Shown: positions 53,958-63,337, counted from the first letter of the stretch. The stretch: DNA of 64,000 nucleotides from Geodermatophilaceae bacterium URHA0031 (GCA_000620205.1 JHVP01000002.1:62001-126000), one strand, 5' to 3'. Notes: a model not told the origin generated them from the sequence alone. Program-made: numbers and translations.

Positions 53958-54776
53958 ATGACGTCGGGGCAGCGGGGCTACAACGAGGACATGCGGCTGG
54001 CGCACGTGCTGGCCGACCAGGCCGACGCGCTCAGCCTGGACCGGTTCCGCGCCCAGGACCTGGTGATCGACACCAAGCCCGACCTCACCCCCGTCACCGA
54101 CGCGGACCGGGCCGTCGAGGAGCAGCTGCGCAGCTCGCTGGCCCGGGCCCGCACCCGCGACGCGGTGATCGGCGAGGAGTTCGGCAGCACCGGTCGCGGC
54201 GACCGGCGGTGGGTGGTCGACCCGATCGACGGGACCAAGAACTTCGTCCGCGGGGTGCCGGTCTGGGCGACGTTGATCGCCCTGCTGGACGGCGACGTCC
54301 CGGTGGTCGGGCTGGTCTCGGCCCCGGCGCTGCACCGCCGGTGGTGGGCCGCGGCCGGCACCGGTGCCTGGACCGGACGCCGGCTGGAGAACGCCACCCG
54401 CTGCACGGTGTCGCAGGTGGCCACGCTGACCGACGCGAGCCTGTCCTACTCCAGCCTGTCCGGCTGGGAGGAGCAGGGCCGGCTGCAGGCGTTCCTCGAC
54501 CTCACCCGCACGGTCTGGCGGACCCGGGCCTACGGCGACTTCTGGAGCTACATGATGGTCGCCGAGGGCGCCGTCGACGTGGCCTGCGAACCCGAGGTGT
54601 CGCTGTGGGACCTGGCCGCGCTCGACGTGATCGTCCGGGAGGCGGGTGGGACCTTCACCGACCTGGCCGGGACGCCGGGGCCGGCCGGGGGCAGCGCCGT
54701 GGCCAGCAACGGCGCACTGCACCCCGACGTGCTGACGGCGCTCGCCCCGGGTGCTGGACGAGCGCCGTCAGCCTGA
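53958..54776 (+). CDS. hisN: Histidinol-phosphate phosphatase, inositol-monophosphatase fold
   Basis: A 272-residue metal-dependent phosphatase. Motifs are IGEEFGSTG, the metal site VVDPIDGTKNFVRGVPVW and EVSLWDLAALDVIVREAGG. The sequence around DLTPVTDADRAVEEQLR and the FVRGVPVW loop fits the HisN branch (as in Rv3137) better than inositol monophosphatase. TAGGTT lies eight bases before the ATG, so probably leaderless. Confidence 0.85.
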   Translation: MTSGQRGYNEDMRLAHVLADQADALSLDRFRAQDLVIDTKPDLTPVTDADRAVEEQLRSSLARARTRDAVIGEEFGSTGRGDRRWVVDPIDGTKNFVRGVPVWATLIALLDGDVPVVGLVSAPALHRRWWAAAGTGAWTGRRLENATRCTVSQVATLTDASLSYSSLSGWEEQGRLQAFLDLTRTVWRTRAYGDFWSYMMVAEGAVDVACEPEVSLWDLAALDVIVREAGGTFTDLAGTPGPAGGSAVASNGALHPDVLTALAPGAGRAPSA

Positions 54777-54786
54777 GCCCGGCGGG

Positions 54787-54978
54787 TCAGCCGACGGGGC
54801 CGGTACCCGTCCCGCTGCCCCCGCGACCGCCCTGGATCCGGCGGCGGACGTCGTCGATCTTCGCCCGGTTCTTCGGGTCCTTCGCCAGCTCCTGGGCCTT
54901 GTCCGTGGCCTGACGGATGGCCTGCTTGCCCTTCGGGCTGTTCGCGAACTGCACGACCTTGTCGAAAAGCGACGCCAT
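54787..54978 (-). CDS. Small basic hypothetical protein
   Basis: A 63-residue protein: ASLFDKVVQFANSPKGKQAI then a Lys/Asp/Ala-rich amphipathic helical region (about 20-48) and a Gly-rich tail. It resembles small actinobacterial proteins sometimes annotated as antitoxins, but no toxin gene is adjacent and the match is not firm. Convergent with hisN, ten bases apart. Confidence 0.65.
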   Translation of the reverse strand: MASLFDKVVQFANSPKGKQAIRQATDKAQELAKDPKNRAKIDDVRRRIQGGRGGSGTGTGPVG

Positions 54979-55074
54979 GACGCGCGCCCACCCCCTCGTG
55001 TCCTCCGAGCCCGTGCCGGGCCCGCTCGTCTGGACAACGGTGACAGCAGCCGGGTCGTTCCGCGCGGTGGGCGT

Positions 55075-56463
55075 TCAGCGCACCGCGGCGGCCCACCGCT
55101 CGCGGAGCTCGGCCGACCCGCCCCGCCGTGCCGGCTCCACCACCGCGCCCGCGGCGCGCTGCGGGACGAGTTCCAGCCCGACGCCGCGAGCGGCCAGCAC
55201 CGCCGCACCGGTCGCCGACGCGCTGCGCACCTGCACGTGCTGCACCGGCCGGTCCAGCGCGTCGGCGAGCACCTGCTGCACCGCCGGGTCCCGCGCCCCG
55301 CCACCGGTCAGCACGACCAGCTCCCCCGCGGCCGGGTCGAGCAGGTCGAGCGCGGCCGCGACCGCGCAGGCGACCCCCTCCACGGCCGCCCGGGCGAGGT
55401 CGGCCCGGGTGGTGTCCGCGGACAGCCCGGTCCAGCCGCCGCGGGCGCCAGGAGCGGCGACGCCGCCGCGCTCGCCGGTCAGGAACGGCGCGAAGACGAC
55501 CCCGCCCGCACCCGGGGTGGACGCGGACAGGCTCCCGGCGAAGGCCGGCCAGTCCATGCCCAGCACCTCCCGCACCCAGGACCACGCCGTCCCCGCGTTC
55601 TGCAGCGCGGCCATCGCGTACCAGCCCGCCTCGGCGTCGGCGTAGCAGTGGACGACCGGATCGGCAGCCGGCGCGGCCGGCACGCCCGGGCGGATCACCT
55701 GGGCCCCGGAGCCGAGGTTGACCTGCACCCCCTCGCGGGTGCCGGCCGCGAGCAGTGCCAGCGGGGTGTCGGCGCCGCCCACCACCACCGGCACCGCGCC
55801 GCCGAGCAGCTCCGCCTCCCCCGCGACGGCGTCACCGCGGCGCACCGCCGGCAGGAGGCCCGGGTCGATCCCGGCGGCGGCGGTCGCGGCCGCCGACCAG
55901 CCGTCGGCCGGCACGTCCCACAGCAGGGTGGCCGAGGCGTCGCTGCGGTCGGTCACCGCCGGGTCGGTGCCGGGCAGGAGGGTGGCGCGGAGGGCGTCCT
56001 TGGGCAGCAGCACCGATGCCGCCCGGTCCAGCAGGCGCGGCTGGTGGACGGCCAGCCAGGCGAGCAGCGGGCCGGTCATCCCGGCGGCCAGCGGATTGGC
56101 CAGGGCCGCACGGTCGGGCCCGGCCAGCCGGCGCCAGCGGTCGAGCTCGCCGGCGGCGCGCCGGTCGGGCCACAGCACCGCCGGCGCCAGCGCGGTGCCG
56201 GCGGCGTCGACGAGCACCGCACCGTGCATCTGCCCGGACAACCCCACGGCCGCGACCGGACGGTCCCGCAGCAGGCCGGCGAGGGTGCCCAGCGCGTCGT
56301 CCAGCGCCGTCCGCCAGACGGCGACGTCGGTCTGCGCCCACCCCGGCTGCGGCCGCTCCACCGGGTAGCCGGCCTCGCTCTCGGCCACCACGGCGCCGTC
56401 CGGGTCGAGCGCGGCGAGCTTCAGCCCGCTGGTGCCGAGGTCGACCCCGACGACGACGGTCAC
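55075..56463 (-). CDS. xylB: Xylulokinase (FGGY family)
   Basis: A 462-residue carbohydrate kinase. VVVGVDLGTSGLKLAALD is the first phosphate loop, LSGQMHGAVLVD the substrate region, GGADTPLALLAAGT and VNLGSGAQV the second nucleotide loop, and LTGGGARDPAVQQVLADAL the adenosine motif. The GTG overlaps the upstream stop as GTGA. It is the last gene of a three-gene operon with an XdhC-C protein and an aldo-keto reductase. Substrate preference is by family. Confidence 0.88.
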   Translation of the reverse strand: MTVVVGVDLGTSGLKLAALDPDGAVVAESEAGYPVERPQPGWAQTDVAVWRTALDDALGTLAGLLRDRPVAAVGLSGQMHGAVLVDAAGTALAPAVLWPDRRAAGELDRWRRLAGPDRAALANPLAAGMTGPLLAWLAVHQPRLLDRAASVLLPKDALRATLLPGTDPAVTDRSDASATLLWDVPADGWSAAATAAAGIDPGLLPAVRRGDAVAGEAELLGGAVPVVVGGADTPLALLAAGTREGVQVNLGSGAQVIRPGVPAAPAADPVVHCYADAEAGWYAMAALQNAGTAWSWVREVLGMDWPAFAGSLSASTPGAGGVVFAPFLTGERGGVAAPGARGGWTGLSADTTRADLARAAVEGVACAVAAALDLLDPAAGELVVLTGGGARDPAVQQVLADALDRPVQHVQVRSASATGAAVLAARGVGLELVPQRAAGAVVEPARRGGSAELRERWAAAVR

Positions 56464-56945
56464 CGGTGGGCGAACCCGCCGGACCGGCCGTTGCGGTCGG
56501 CGAGGAGACCGGCGAGGGTCGACAGGGCGATCTCGGCGGGGGTCCGCGAACCGATGTCCAGCCCGATCGGCCGGTGCACCCGGGCCACGTCGTCCGGGCC
56601 GACCCCGAGCGCGGCGAGCGCGGCGACGTGCGGGCCCTCGTGCCGCGGGTTGCCCATGATCCCGACCCAGCGCACCGGGCGGGCCAGCGCGTCCCGCAGG
56701 TGCAGGCCGAGGTCGTCCCGGTGGTGGTCGGTGACGACGACGTCGGCGGCGGCCAGCTCGCGGTCGCCGTCCAGCCCGCTCAGCCCTCCGACGGCCTCCT
56801 CCGTCCAGGCCGCCGAGTTCCGCAGTCCGGGGTCCGGTTCGACGAGCACCACCCGGTAGCCGAGCTGGGTGGCCATCCCGGCCATCGCCGCGGCGACCCG
56901 TGAGGCGTAGACCAGGACCAGCACGCGGGGGACGGCGGAGGTCAT
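56460..56945 (-). CDS. Stand-alone XdhC C-terminal (Rossmann) domain protein
   Basis: A 161-residue protein equal to the C-terminal domain of XdhC/CoxI proteins: [20 protein letters not shown] near the N-terminus, [27 protein letters not shown] and [20 protein letters not shown]. The usual N-terminal XdhC-CoxI domain is absent and no molybdenum hydroxylase gene is nearby. Start and stop overlap both neighbours by four bases. Function unknown. Confidence 0.85.
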   Translation of the reverse strand: MTSAVPRVLVLVYASRVAAAMAGMATQLGYRVVLVEPDPGLRNSAAWTEEAVGGLSGLDGDRELAAADVVVTDHHRDDLGLHLRDALARPVRWVGIMGNPRHEGPHVAALAALGVGPDDVARVHRPIGLDIGSRTPAEIALSTLAGLLADRNGRSGGFAHR

Positions 56946-57952
56946 CCCCTCACCGGGCTGTTGCCGTAGGCGTAGGTGGCGTCGGCGTACCGGCCGCCCT
57001 CGGCGACCCCGGGCGGGGCGATCTCCCCGAGCCGGGTGAGGTCCTCGGGGGTGAGCTGGACGCCGGCGGCGCCGACGTTCTCCTCGAGGTAGCTGCGCCG
57101 CTTGGTGCCGGGGATCGGGACGACGTCCTCGCCCTGCGCGAGCACCCAGGCCAGCGCGAGCTGCCCGGGGGTCACCCCCTTCTCCTCGGCCATCGCCCGG
57201 ACGGCCTCGACCAGCCGCAGGTTGGCGGTGAACGCCTCACCGGTGAAGCGCGGGTGGGTGCGCCGCCAGTCGTCCTCCGCGAAGTCGTCAGGGCTGGTGA
57301 TGGCGCCGGTCAGGAAGCCGCGTCCGAGCGGGCTGAACGGGACGATGCCGATCCCGTGCTCCCGGGCCACACCCACGACCTCCTGCTCCAGGTCGCGGGT
57401 CCACAGCGACCACTCGCTCTGCAGCGCGGCGATCGGGTGGACGCCGACCGCCCGGCGGATGGACTCGGCGCTGGCCTCCGAGAGGCCGAGGAACCGCACC
57501 TTGCCCTGCTCGACCAGCCCGGCCATCGCACCGACGGTGTCCTCGATCGGCACCTCCGGGTCGACACGGTGCTGGTAGTAGAGGTCGATGACGTCCACGC
57601 CGAGCCGGCGCAGGCTGTCCTCGACCCGGGCCCGCACGTTCTCCGGGCGGCCGTCGATGGTCATCCCGCCCCGGTCGTCCTGGGTGAGGGAGAACTTGGT
57701 CGCCAGCTGGACCTCGTCGCGACGGCCGGCGATCGCCTCGCCGACGAGCTCCTCGTTGTGGCCGGAGCCGTAGACGTCGGAGGTGTCCAGGAAGGTCACG
57801 CCGAGGTCGAGCGCCCGGTGGACGGTCGCGATCGACTCGCTGCGGTCGGCGGTGCCGTACATCTGGCTCATGCCCATGCAGCCCAGGCCGAGGGCGGAGA
57901 CCTCGAGTCCGCCGAGCGTGCGCCGGGGGACGGTCGGGAACGTCTGCGTCAT
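56942..57952 (-). CDS. Aldo/keto reductase
   Basis: A 336-residue NADPH-dependent oxidoreductase of the AKR11/13-like group. The tetrad is visible as Asp and Tyr in [16 protein letters not shown], Lys in [14 protein letters not shown] and His in [15 protein letters not shown]. The cofactor region is [17 protein letters not shown]. It heads the operon with the XdhC-C and xylB genes, so it may act on a sugar or aldehyde feeding xylulose, which is inference. Confidence 0.92.
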   Translation of the reverse strand: MTQTFPTVPRRTLGGLEVSALGLGCMGMSQMYGTADRSESIATVHRALDLGVTFLDTSDVYGSGHNEELVGEAIAGRRDEVQLATKFSLTQDDRGGMTIDGRPENVRARVEDSLRRLGVDVIDLYYQHRVDPEVPIEDTVGAMAGLVEQGKVRFLGLSEASAESIRRAVGVHPIAALQSEWSLWTRDLEQEVVGVAREHGIGIVPFSPLGRGFLTGAITSPDDFAEDDWRRTHPRFTGEAFTANLRLVEAVRAMAEEKGVTPGQLALAWVLAQGEDVVPIPGTKRRSYLEENVGAAGVQLTPEDLTRLGEIAPPGVAEGGRYADATYAYGNSPVRG

Positions 57953-57997
57953 GCTCTGATCCTGTCCCCGGCGGCGCGGGCACCGCCAGCGCAGCCC

Positions 57998-58699
57998 TCA
58001 GCTCCCGCGCAGCACCCCGGTGGTGGCGAGCTCCTCGGCGATGTCCCGGAGCTTGACGTTGCTGCGCTGCGAGGCGTGGGTGAGCAGCGTGAACGCCTGC
58101 TCGGAGGTGATCTTGTAGCGCTCCATCAGGATGCCCTTGGCCTGCTCGATGACCGCGCGGGAGGCCATCGCCCGGCGCATGTTCGCGACGTCGTCGGTGG
58201 CCCGGGCGGACGCCTCGGCGTTCGCGACGGCGATCGCCACGAAGGCGGCGACCTCCTCGGCGAGCAGGACGTCGGGGTCGCCGAAGGCGCCGGGACGGCG
58301 GGCGTAGTTGTTGAGCGCGCCGATGGTCGCCCCCTGGAAGGGCAAGGGGATCGACAGCGAGCTGCGCACGCCCAGTTCGGTGGCGTGGGCCGCGTAGTCG
58401 GGCCACCGCTCCTCGGCGCCCATGTCGGTGACCAGGAAGAGCTCGCCGGAGCGCCCCGCGTCCAGGCAGGGCCCGTAGCCCCGCTCGTACTGCAGCTCGT
58501 CGGCGTCCATCGCCAGCTGGCCGTGGTAGGCGGCGGTGTAGCCGCGCTCGTCCCGGATGAGGGTGATCGAGGTGGCCTCGGCCCCGCTGATCGCCCGGCC
58601 GGACACCTCCACGATCTCGGTGAGCACCTCGTCGAGCGGCCGGTCGACCAGCACGACGCGCGCCAGCTGCTGGTGGAGCACGCTCAGGCTCTCGCTCAT
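57998..58699 (-). CDS. GAF-ANTAR domain regulator
   Basis: A 233-residue protein with a GAF sensor domain (about 20-165, RGYGPCLDAGRSGELFLVTD) and a C-terminal RNA-binding ANTAR domain (about 175-228, MASRAVIEQAKGILMERYKI then AFTLLTHASQRSNVKLRDIA). ANTAR domains bind paired hairpins to prevent termination. No receiver domain is present, so a ligand rather than phosphorylation would control it. The ATG at 58699 follows GAGGA at 11 bases. Confidence 0.92.
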   Translation of the reverse strand: MSESLSVLHQQLARVVLVDRPLDEVLTEIVEVSGRAISGAEATSITLIRDERGYTAAYHGQLAMDADELQYERGYGPCLDAGRSGELFLVTDMGAEERWPDYAAHATELGVRSSLSIPLPFQGATIGALNNYARRPGAFGDPDVLLAEEVAAFVAIAVANAEASARATDDVANMRRAMASRAVIEQAKGILMERYKITSEQAFTLLTHASQRSNVKLRDIAEELATTGVLRGS

Positions 58700-58819
58700 G
58701 GTCCGGGTGGTCCTCTCCCCACGTCGGTGCACCGTGTGTTCGACGCCCGCCTGGCCGAGTTGCGTTCTCGGCCGGCACAGCGTATCCACCGTCGAGCGCC
58801 TGGCTCGGCGGCCGCCGGG

Positions 58820-59683
58820 CTACCGGCTGCCGACGGTGCTGACCCGGGCGCGGGGGGTGCCGCCCCGGTACCGGCGGGCTCGCCGGGCAGCGACCTCCGA
58901 CCAGGCCCGGGCCGCCGCCCGCTCCACCCGGGGCACGACCGCGGGCAGCGCGAGCAGCACCAGCCCGCCGGCGCACCAGCCGGCCACCACGTCGGACAGC
59001 CAGTGCGTGCCCAGGTAGACCGTGGTCAGCCCGACGGTGACCGCCACGACGGCCGCCAGCACGGCGCCCACCCGCCGGTGCCCGCGGGCGACGAGGACCA
59101 GGACGCCCCAGGTGACGACGGCGTTCGCGGTGTGCCCGGAGGGGAAGATCGTCCCGCCCGGGGCGAAGACGTCAGTGGCCCCCGGGAGCCCCGCGTCCGC
59201 GCCGAGCTGCAGCGGCCCCAGCCGGCCCACGAGGGTCTTCATCGTGCCGACGCCGATGTTGGTGAGCAGGGTCGCGACCAGCAGCACGCCGAGCGGCCGC
59301 AGGTCCCGCTCGCGCCAGGCCCGCAGCCCCAGCCACACCGCGGCGATCGCCAGGCAGATCGCCCGCTGCCCCAGCATGACCCACCACTGGAGGACGCCCC
59401 CGAGCTCCGGCCAGTGCGCGGCCGGCGCCCAGCGGTACACGTCCAGGTCCCAGTCGTTGACGCTGCTGCCGGCCACGACGCCGACCAGGAGTGCGGTGAG
59501 CACGACCAGCAGCCCGGCGGCGGACAGCACCTGACCGACCAGGGGAGCGGACCATCGGGTCGACGTTCGGGACGGGGACTCGACGTCCACCACGGCGTGC
59601 ACCTTGCCTCTGCGAGCTGACTGCCGGCTGGGCGGATGCTGGCCCTCGGCTGGGCGTTGGTACCCAGTTCCGTCCGAGTTCAC
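58820..59683 (-). CDS. PAP2-family membrane phosphatase
   Basis: A 287-residue lipid phosphatase-like protein with about six helices. The phosphatase motifs are KTLVGRLGPLQ, FPSGHTANAVVTWG and LGTHWLSDVVAGW. GTG at 59683 has GGAG seven bases upstream; another GTG 27 codons later is possible. The N-terminus is polar and cytoplasmic. Expected substrates are undecaprenyl pyrophosphate or phosphatidic acid. Divergent from cbs. Confidence 0.9.
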   Translation of the reverse strand: MNSDGTGYQRPAEGQHPPSRQSARRGKVHAVVDVESPSRTSTRWSAPLVGQVLSAAGLLVVLTALLVGVVAGSSVNDWDLDVYRWAPAAHWPELGGVLQWWVMLGQRAICLAIAAVWLGLRAWRERDLRPLGVLLVATLLTNIGVGTMKTLVGRLGPLQLGADAGLPGATDVFAPGGTIFPSGHTANAVVTWGVLVLVARGHRRVGAVLAAVVAVTVGLTTVYLGTHWLSDVVAGWCAGGLVLLALPAVVPRVERAAARAWSEVAARRARRYRGGTPRARVSTVGSR

Positions 59684-59807
59684 GGTGAGATCTCCGTCAC
59701 CCGCACCGCCCGCCCGGACCGATCACCGCCGGTCCCGTCGCATCTGGTGGGATGGCGGTGTCCGCGCGCGGCGGTGCACGGCTGCCGCGGGGACAGAGGA
59801 GGCACGC

Positions 59808-61202
59808 GTGCAGTACGCCGAGTCCGTCGTCGACCTGATCGGGAACACCCCGCTGGTGCGGCTGCGGTCCGTGACCGACCACCTGGGACCCGATGCGCCG
59901 CTGGTGCTGGCCAAGGTCGAGTACGTCAACCCGGGCGGCTCGGTGAAGGACCGGATCGCGCTGCGGATGGTGGAGGCGGCGGAGGCCGCGGGACTGCTCC
60001 GGCCCGGCGGCACGATCATCGAGCCCACCAGCGGGAACACCGGGATCGGGCTGGCCATCGTGGCCCAGACGCGCGGGTACAAGTGCATCTTCGTGTGCCC
60101 GGACAAGGTGGGCCAGGAGAAGATCAACGTGCTCAAGGCCTACGGCGCCGAGGTGCACGTCTGCCCCACCGCCGTCGACCCGGCCGACCCGCGCTCCTAC
60201 TACTCGGTCTCCGACCGGCTGGCCCGGGAGACCCCGGGGGGCTGGAAGGCCGACCAGTACTCCAACCCGAACAACCCGCGCTCGCACTACGAGACGACGG
60301 GGCCGGAGATCTGGGCGCAGACCGACGGCCGGGTCACGCACTTCGTCACCGGCGCGGGCACCGGCGGCACGATCTCCGGCGTCGGCCGCTACCTCAAGGA
60401 GGCCAGCGGGGGCCGGGTGCAGGTGATCGGCGCGGACCCCGAGGGCTCGGTCTACTCCGGCGGCACGGGCCGGCCGTACCTGGTCGAGGGCGTCGGCGAG
60501 GACTTCTGGCCCGACGCCTACGACCGCACGGTCGCCGACGAGATCGTCGCGGTCACCGACGGCGACTCCTTCGCGATGACCCGGCGGCTGGCCCGCGAGG
60601 AGGGGCTCCTCGTCGGCGGATCGTGCGGGATGGCCGTGGTCGCCGCGCTGCGGGTCGCCGAACGGCTGGGCAAGGACGACGTCCTGGTGGTGCTGCTGCC
60701 CGACGGCGGCCGCGGCTACCTGAACAAGATCTTCAACGACGAGTGGATGGCCGACTACGGCTTCCTGGACGCCGGCGGCGGCGAGACCGTCGGGGAGCTG
60801 CTGGACACCAAGTCCGGCAGCACGCCCACCCTGGTGCACACCCACCCGAACGAGACCGTCCGCGACGCCATCGACATCCTCCGCGAGTACGGCGTCAGCC
60901 AGCTGCCGGTGGTCAAGGCCGAGCCGCCGGTCACCGCCGGCGAGGTGGTCGGCTCGGTGGCCGAGAAAACGCTGCTGGACGCGCTGTTCTCCGGTCGCGC
61001 CACGCTGGCCGACCCGGTGGAGCGGCACATGTCGGCCCCGCTGCCGATCATCGGGTCCGGCGAGCCGGTGACCGCGGCGGTGAGCGCCCTGGGTGACGCG
61101 GACGCGCTGCTGGTGCACGTCGACGGCAAGCCGGCCGGCGTCGTCACCCGGCAGGACGTGCTCGGCCACCTGGTCGGCATCACGCCCTCGGTCGCCTCAT
61201 GA
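59808..61202 (+). CDS. cbs: Cystathionine beta-synthase with C-terminal CBS pair
   Basis: A 464-residue PLP enzyme condensing homocysteine with serine. Lys47 in NPGGSVKDRIALR binds PLP, the serine loop is PTSGNTGIGLAI and the phosphate loop GAGTGGTISGVGRYL. A Bateman module (about 345-460, TVRDAIDILREYGVSQLPVV, LLVHVDGKPAGVVTRQDVLG) may sense a ligand. AGAGGAGG lies five bases before the GTG. The ATG of metB overlaps the stop. Confidence 0.95.
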   Translation: MQYAESVVDLIGNTPLVRLRSVTDHLGPDAPLVLAKVEYVNPGGSVKDRIALRMVEAAEAAGLLRPGGTIIEPTSGNTGIGLAIVAQTRGYKCIFVCPDKVGQEKINVLKAYGAEVHVCPTAVDPADPRSYYSVSDRLARETPGGWKADQYSNPNNPRSHYETTGPEIWAQTDGRVTHFVTGAGTGGTISGVGRYLKEASGGRVQVIGADPEGSVYSGGTGRPYLVEGVGEDFWPDAYDRTVADEIVAVTDGDSFAMTRRLAREEGLLVGGSCGMAVVAALRVAERLGKDDVLVVLLPDGGRGYLNKIFNDEWMADYGFLDAGGGETVGELLDTKSGSTPTLVHTHPNETVRDAIDILREYGVSQLPVVKAEPPVTAGEVVGSVAEKTLLDALFSGRATLADPVERHMSAPLPIIGSGEPVTAAVSALGDADALLVHVDGKPAGVVTRQDVLGHLVGITPSVAS

Positions 61203-62356
61203 GCTCCCGGGAGGTCGGGCAGGGCTTCAACACCCGCGCCATCCACGCCGGCCAGGAGCCCGACCCGGCCACCGGCGCGGTGATCCCGCCGCTGCACCTC
61301 ACGACCACCTACAAGCAGGACGGCGTGGGCGGCCTGCGCGGCGGCTACGAGTACAGCCGCAGCGCGAACCCGACCCGCGACACGCTGCAGACGGCACTGG
61401 CCGCGCTCGAGCAGGGCAGCCGTGGCCTGGCGTTCGCCTCCGGGCTGGCCGCCGAGGACACCCTGCTGCGCACCGTGTGCCGGCCGGGTGACCGGGTCGT
61501 GCTCGGTGGGGACGCCTACGGCGGCACGTACCGGCTGATCTCCCGGGTGCTCGAGCCCTGGGGCATCACCCACCAGCCGGTCGACCTCAACGACCTGGGC
61601 GCCGTCCGTACCGCCGTGGCACCGGCGAGCACGCGGGTGGTCTGGTGCGAGACGCCGAGCAACCCGCTGCTCAACGTCTCGGACATCGCGGCGCTGGCCG
61701 AGGTCGCGCACGCCTCGGGGACGCTGCTGGTCGTCGACAACACCTTCGCCAGCCCCTACCTCCAGCGGCCGCTGACGCTGGGCGCGGACGTCGTCGTCCA
61801 CTCGACGACGAAGTACCTCGGCGGTCACTCCGACGTCGTCGGCGGCGCGCTCGTGGTCGCCGACGACGAGCTCGGCGAGCGGCTGGCCTACCACCAGAAC
61901 GCGATGGGCGCGGTGGCCGGCCCGTTCGACTCGTGGCTGGTGCTGCGCAGCCTCAAGACCCTCGGTGTGCGGATGGACCGGCACAGCGCGAACGCCGGCC
62001 GGATCGCGGAGTGGCTGCTGGAGCACCCGGCGGTCGGGGCCGTCCTGTACCCGGGGCTGCCCGAGCACCGCAACCACGACGTCGCGGCGGCGCAGATGTC
62101 CGGCTTCGGCGGGATGCTGTCGCTCCGGCTCCGCGGCGGGGAGGAGGCGGCGCTGCGGCTGTGCGAGAAGACCACGCTGTTCACCCTCGCCGAGTCCCTC
62201 GGCGGCGTGGAGTCGCTGATCGAGCACCCGCACCGGATGACCCACGCCAGCGCCGCCGGCTCACCGCTGGAGGTGCCGGCGGACCTGGTCCGGCTGTCGG
62301 TCGGCATCGAGGACGTCGAGGACCTGCTCGCGGACCTGGAGCAGGCGCTCGCCTGA
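61199..62356 (+). CDS. metB: Cystathionine gamma-synthase/lyase
   Basis: A 385-residue PLP enzyme. Lys205 in VHSTTKYLGGHSD binds PLP. Others are FNTRAIHAGQEPDP, YSRSANPTR and SLGGVESLIEHP. Paired with cbs by an ATGA overlap, it probably works as the reverse transsulfuration lyase or the forward synthase; the family cannot be split by eye. An 80-nt hairpin repeat begins at its stop codon. Confidence 0.92.
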   Translation: MSSREVGQGFNTRAIHAGQEPDPATGAVIPPLHLTTTYKQDGVGGLRGGYEYSRSANPTRDTLQTALAALEQGSRGLAFASGLAAEDTLLRTVCRPGDRVVLGGDAYGGTYRLISRVLEPWGITHQPVDLNDLGAVRTAVAPASTRVVWCETPSNPLLNVSDIAALAEVAHASGTLLVVDNTFASPYLQRPLTLGADVVVHSTTKYLGGHSDVVGGALVVADDELGERLAYHQNAMGAVAGPFDSWLVLRSLKTLGVRMDRHSANAGRIAEWLLEHPAVGAVLYPGLPEHRNHDVAAAQMSGFGGMLSLRLRGGEEAALRLCEKTTLFTLAESLGGVESLIEHPHRMTHASAAGSPLEVPADLVRLSVGIEDVEDLLADLEQALA

Positions 62357-62431
62357 CCCTGACGTGCACCGCCGTTGTGCACTCGTCGCTGTCTCCCGGG
62401 CGCCGAGGCGGCGATGAGCGCACGACGGCGG
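62352..62431 (+). repeat. Structured intergenic repeat, family 2, copy 1
   Basis: An 80-nt element starting CCTGACCCTGAC at the metB stop. Its arms GCCGTTGTGCACTCGTCGCTG and GCGATGAGCGCACGACGGC form a long stem with few mismatches around TCTCCCGGGCGCCGAGG. It differs from copy 2 at only four positions. Confidence 0.9.
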
Positions 62432-62457
62432 CGGCGCACCGCGCCTACGCTCCCGGG

Positions 62458-63261
62458 ATGGACCGCACGGACGAGGTCTGGACGGCCGACCTGGCGACGG
62501 GCATCACGGTGTCGTGGGTCGCCTCCGGAGACCCCACCGGGGTCGCCGTCGTCCTGGTGCACGCCTGGGCGGAGTCCCGACGGGCGTTCGACCGGCTCCG
62601 TGCCGCGCTGCCCGGGTCCGTGCACGCGCTGGCCCTGGACCAGCGAGGTCACGGGGACGCCGACCGTCCGGCCGGTGGGTACTCGCTGGCGGAGGCCGCC
62701 GCCGACGTCGCCGCGTTCCTGACGGCCGTGGGGCTGACCCGGGCCGTCCTGCTGGGCGCCTCCAGCGGGGGCTACGTCGCCCAGCAGGTGGCCGTGGACC
62801 ACCCCGCCCGCGTCTCCGGCCTGGTGCTGGTGGGCGCGCCGCGGTCGCTGCAGGGGCGGCCGTCCTTCGCCGACGAGGTGGACCGGCTGCGCGACCCGGT
62901 CGACCCGTCCTGGGTCCGGGCGTCGCTGGCGTGGTTCCCGCTCCACCAGCCGGTACCCGACTGGTACCTGGCCGACCGGGTGGCTGACGGTGCCCGCGTG
63001 CCCGCGCACGTCTGGCGGGCCGCACTGCACGGCCTGTGCGACGCCGTCCCGCCCACCGAGTCGGGCCGGATCACGGCGCCCACCCTGGTCATCCGGGGCG
63101 CCGAGGACCCGTTGCTGCCCGCCGCCGAGGAGGAGGAGCTGTGCGCCGCCGTGCCCGGCGCACGGTTGCTGACCTACCCCGACACCGGCCACCTCGTGCT
63201 CTGGGAACAGCCGGACCGGCTGGCCGCGGACCTCACCGCCTTCGTGCACGGCTCGGCCTGA
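62458..63261 (+). CDS. Alpha/beta hydrolase
   Basis: A 267-residue serine hydrolase. The nucleophile elbow is GASSGGYVAQQVA, the oxyanion region VVLVHAWAESRRAFDRL, the acid Asp is in IRGAEDPLLPAA and the His in PDTGHLVLWEQP. TACGCT lies six bases before the ATG with no Shine-Dalgarno sequence, so probably leaderless. It is flanked on both sides by the same 80-nt hairpin repeat. Substrate unknown. Confidence 0.9.
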   Translation: MDRTDEVWTADLATGITVSWVASGDPTGVAVVLVHAWAESRRAFDRLRAALPGSVHALALDQRGHGDADRPAGGYSLAEAAADVAAFLTAVGLTRAVLLGASSGGYVAQQVAVDHPARVSGLVLVGAPRSLQGRPSFADEVDRLRDPVDPSWVRASLAWFPLHQPVPDWYLADRVADGARVPAHVWRAALHGLCDAVPPTESGRITAPTLVIRGAEDPLLPAAEEEELCAAVPGARLLTYPDTGHLVLWEQPDRLAADLTAFVHGSA

Positions 63262-63336
63262 CCCTGACCTGCACCGCCGTCGTGCACTCGTTGCTGTCTC
63301 CCGGGCGCCGAGGCAGCGATGAGCGCACGACGGCGG
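63257..63336 (+). repeat. Structured intergenic repeat, family 2, copy 2
   Basis: It overlaps the hydrolase stop and ends one base before the stop of the convergent map gene. It is 76/80 identical to copy 1, and the long stem is kept. Its position makes it a natural bidirectional terminator. Confidence 0.9.
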
Positions 63337-63337
63337 C

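Noticed and set aside
54787-54978. Antitoxin of a toxin-antitoxin pair
   Set aside because: No toxin-like partner is adjacent and the sequence match to antitoxin families is weak.
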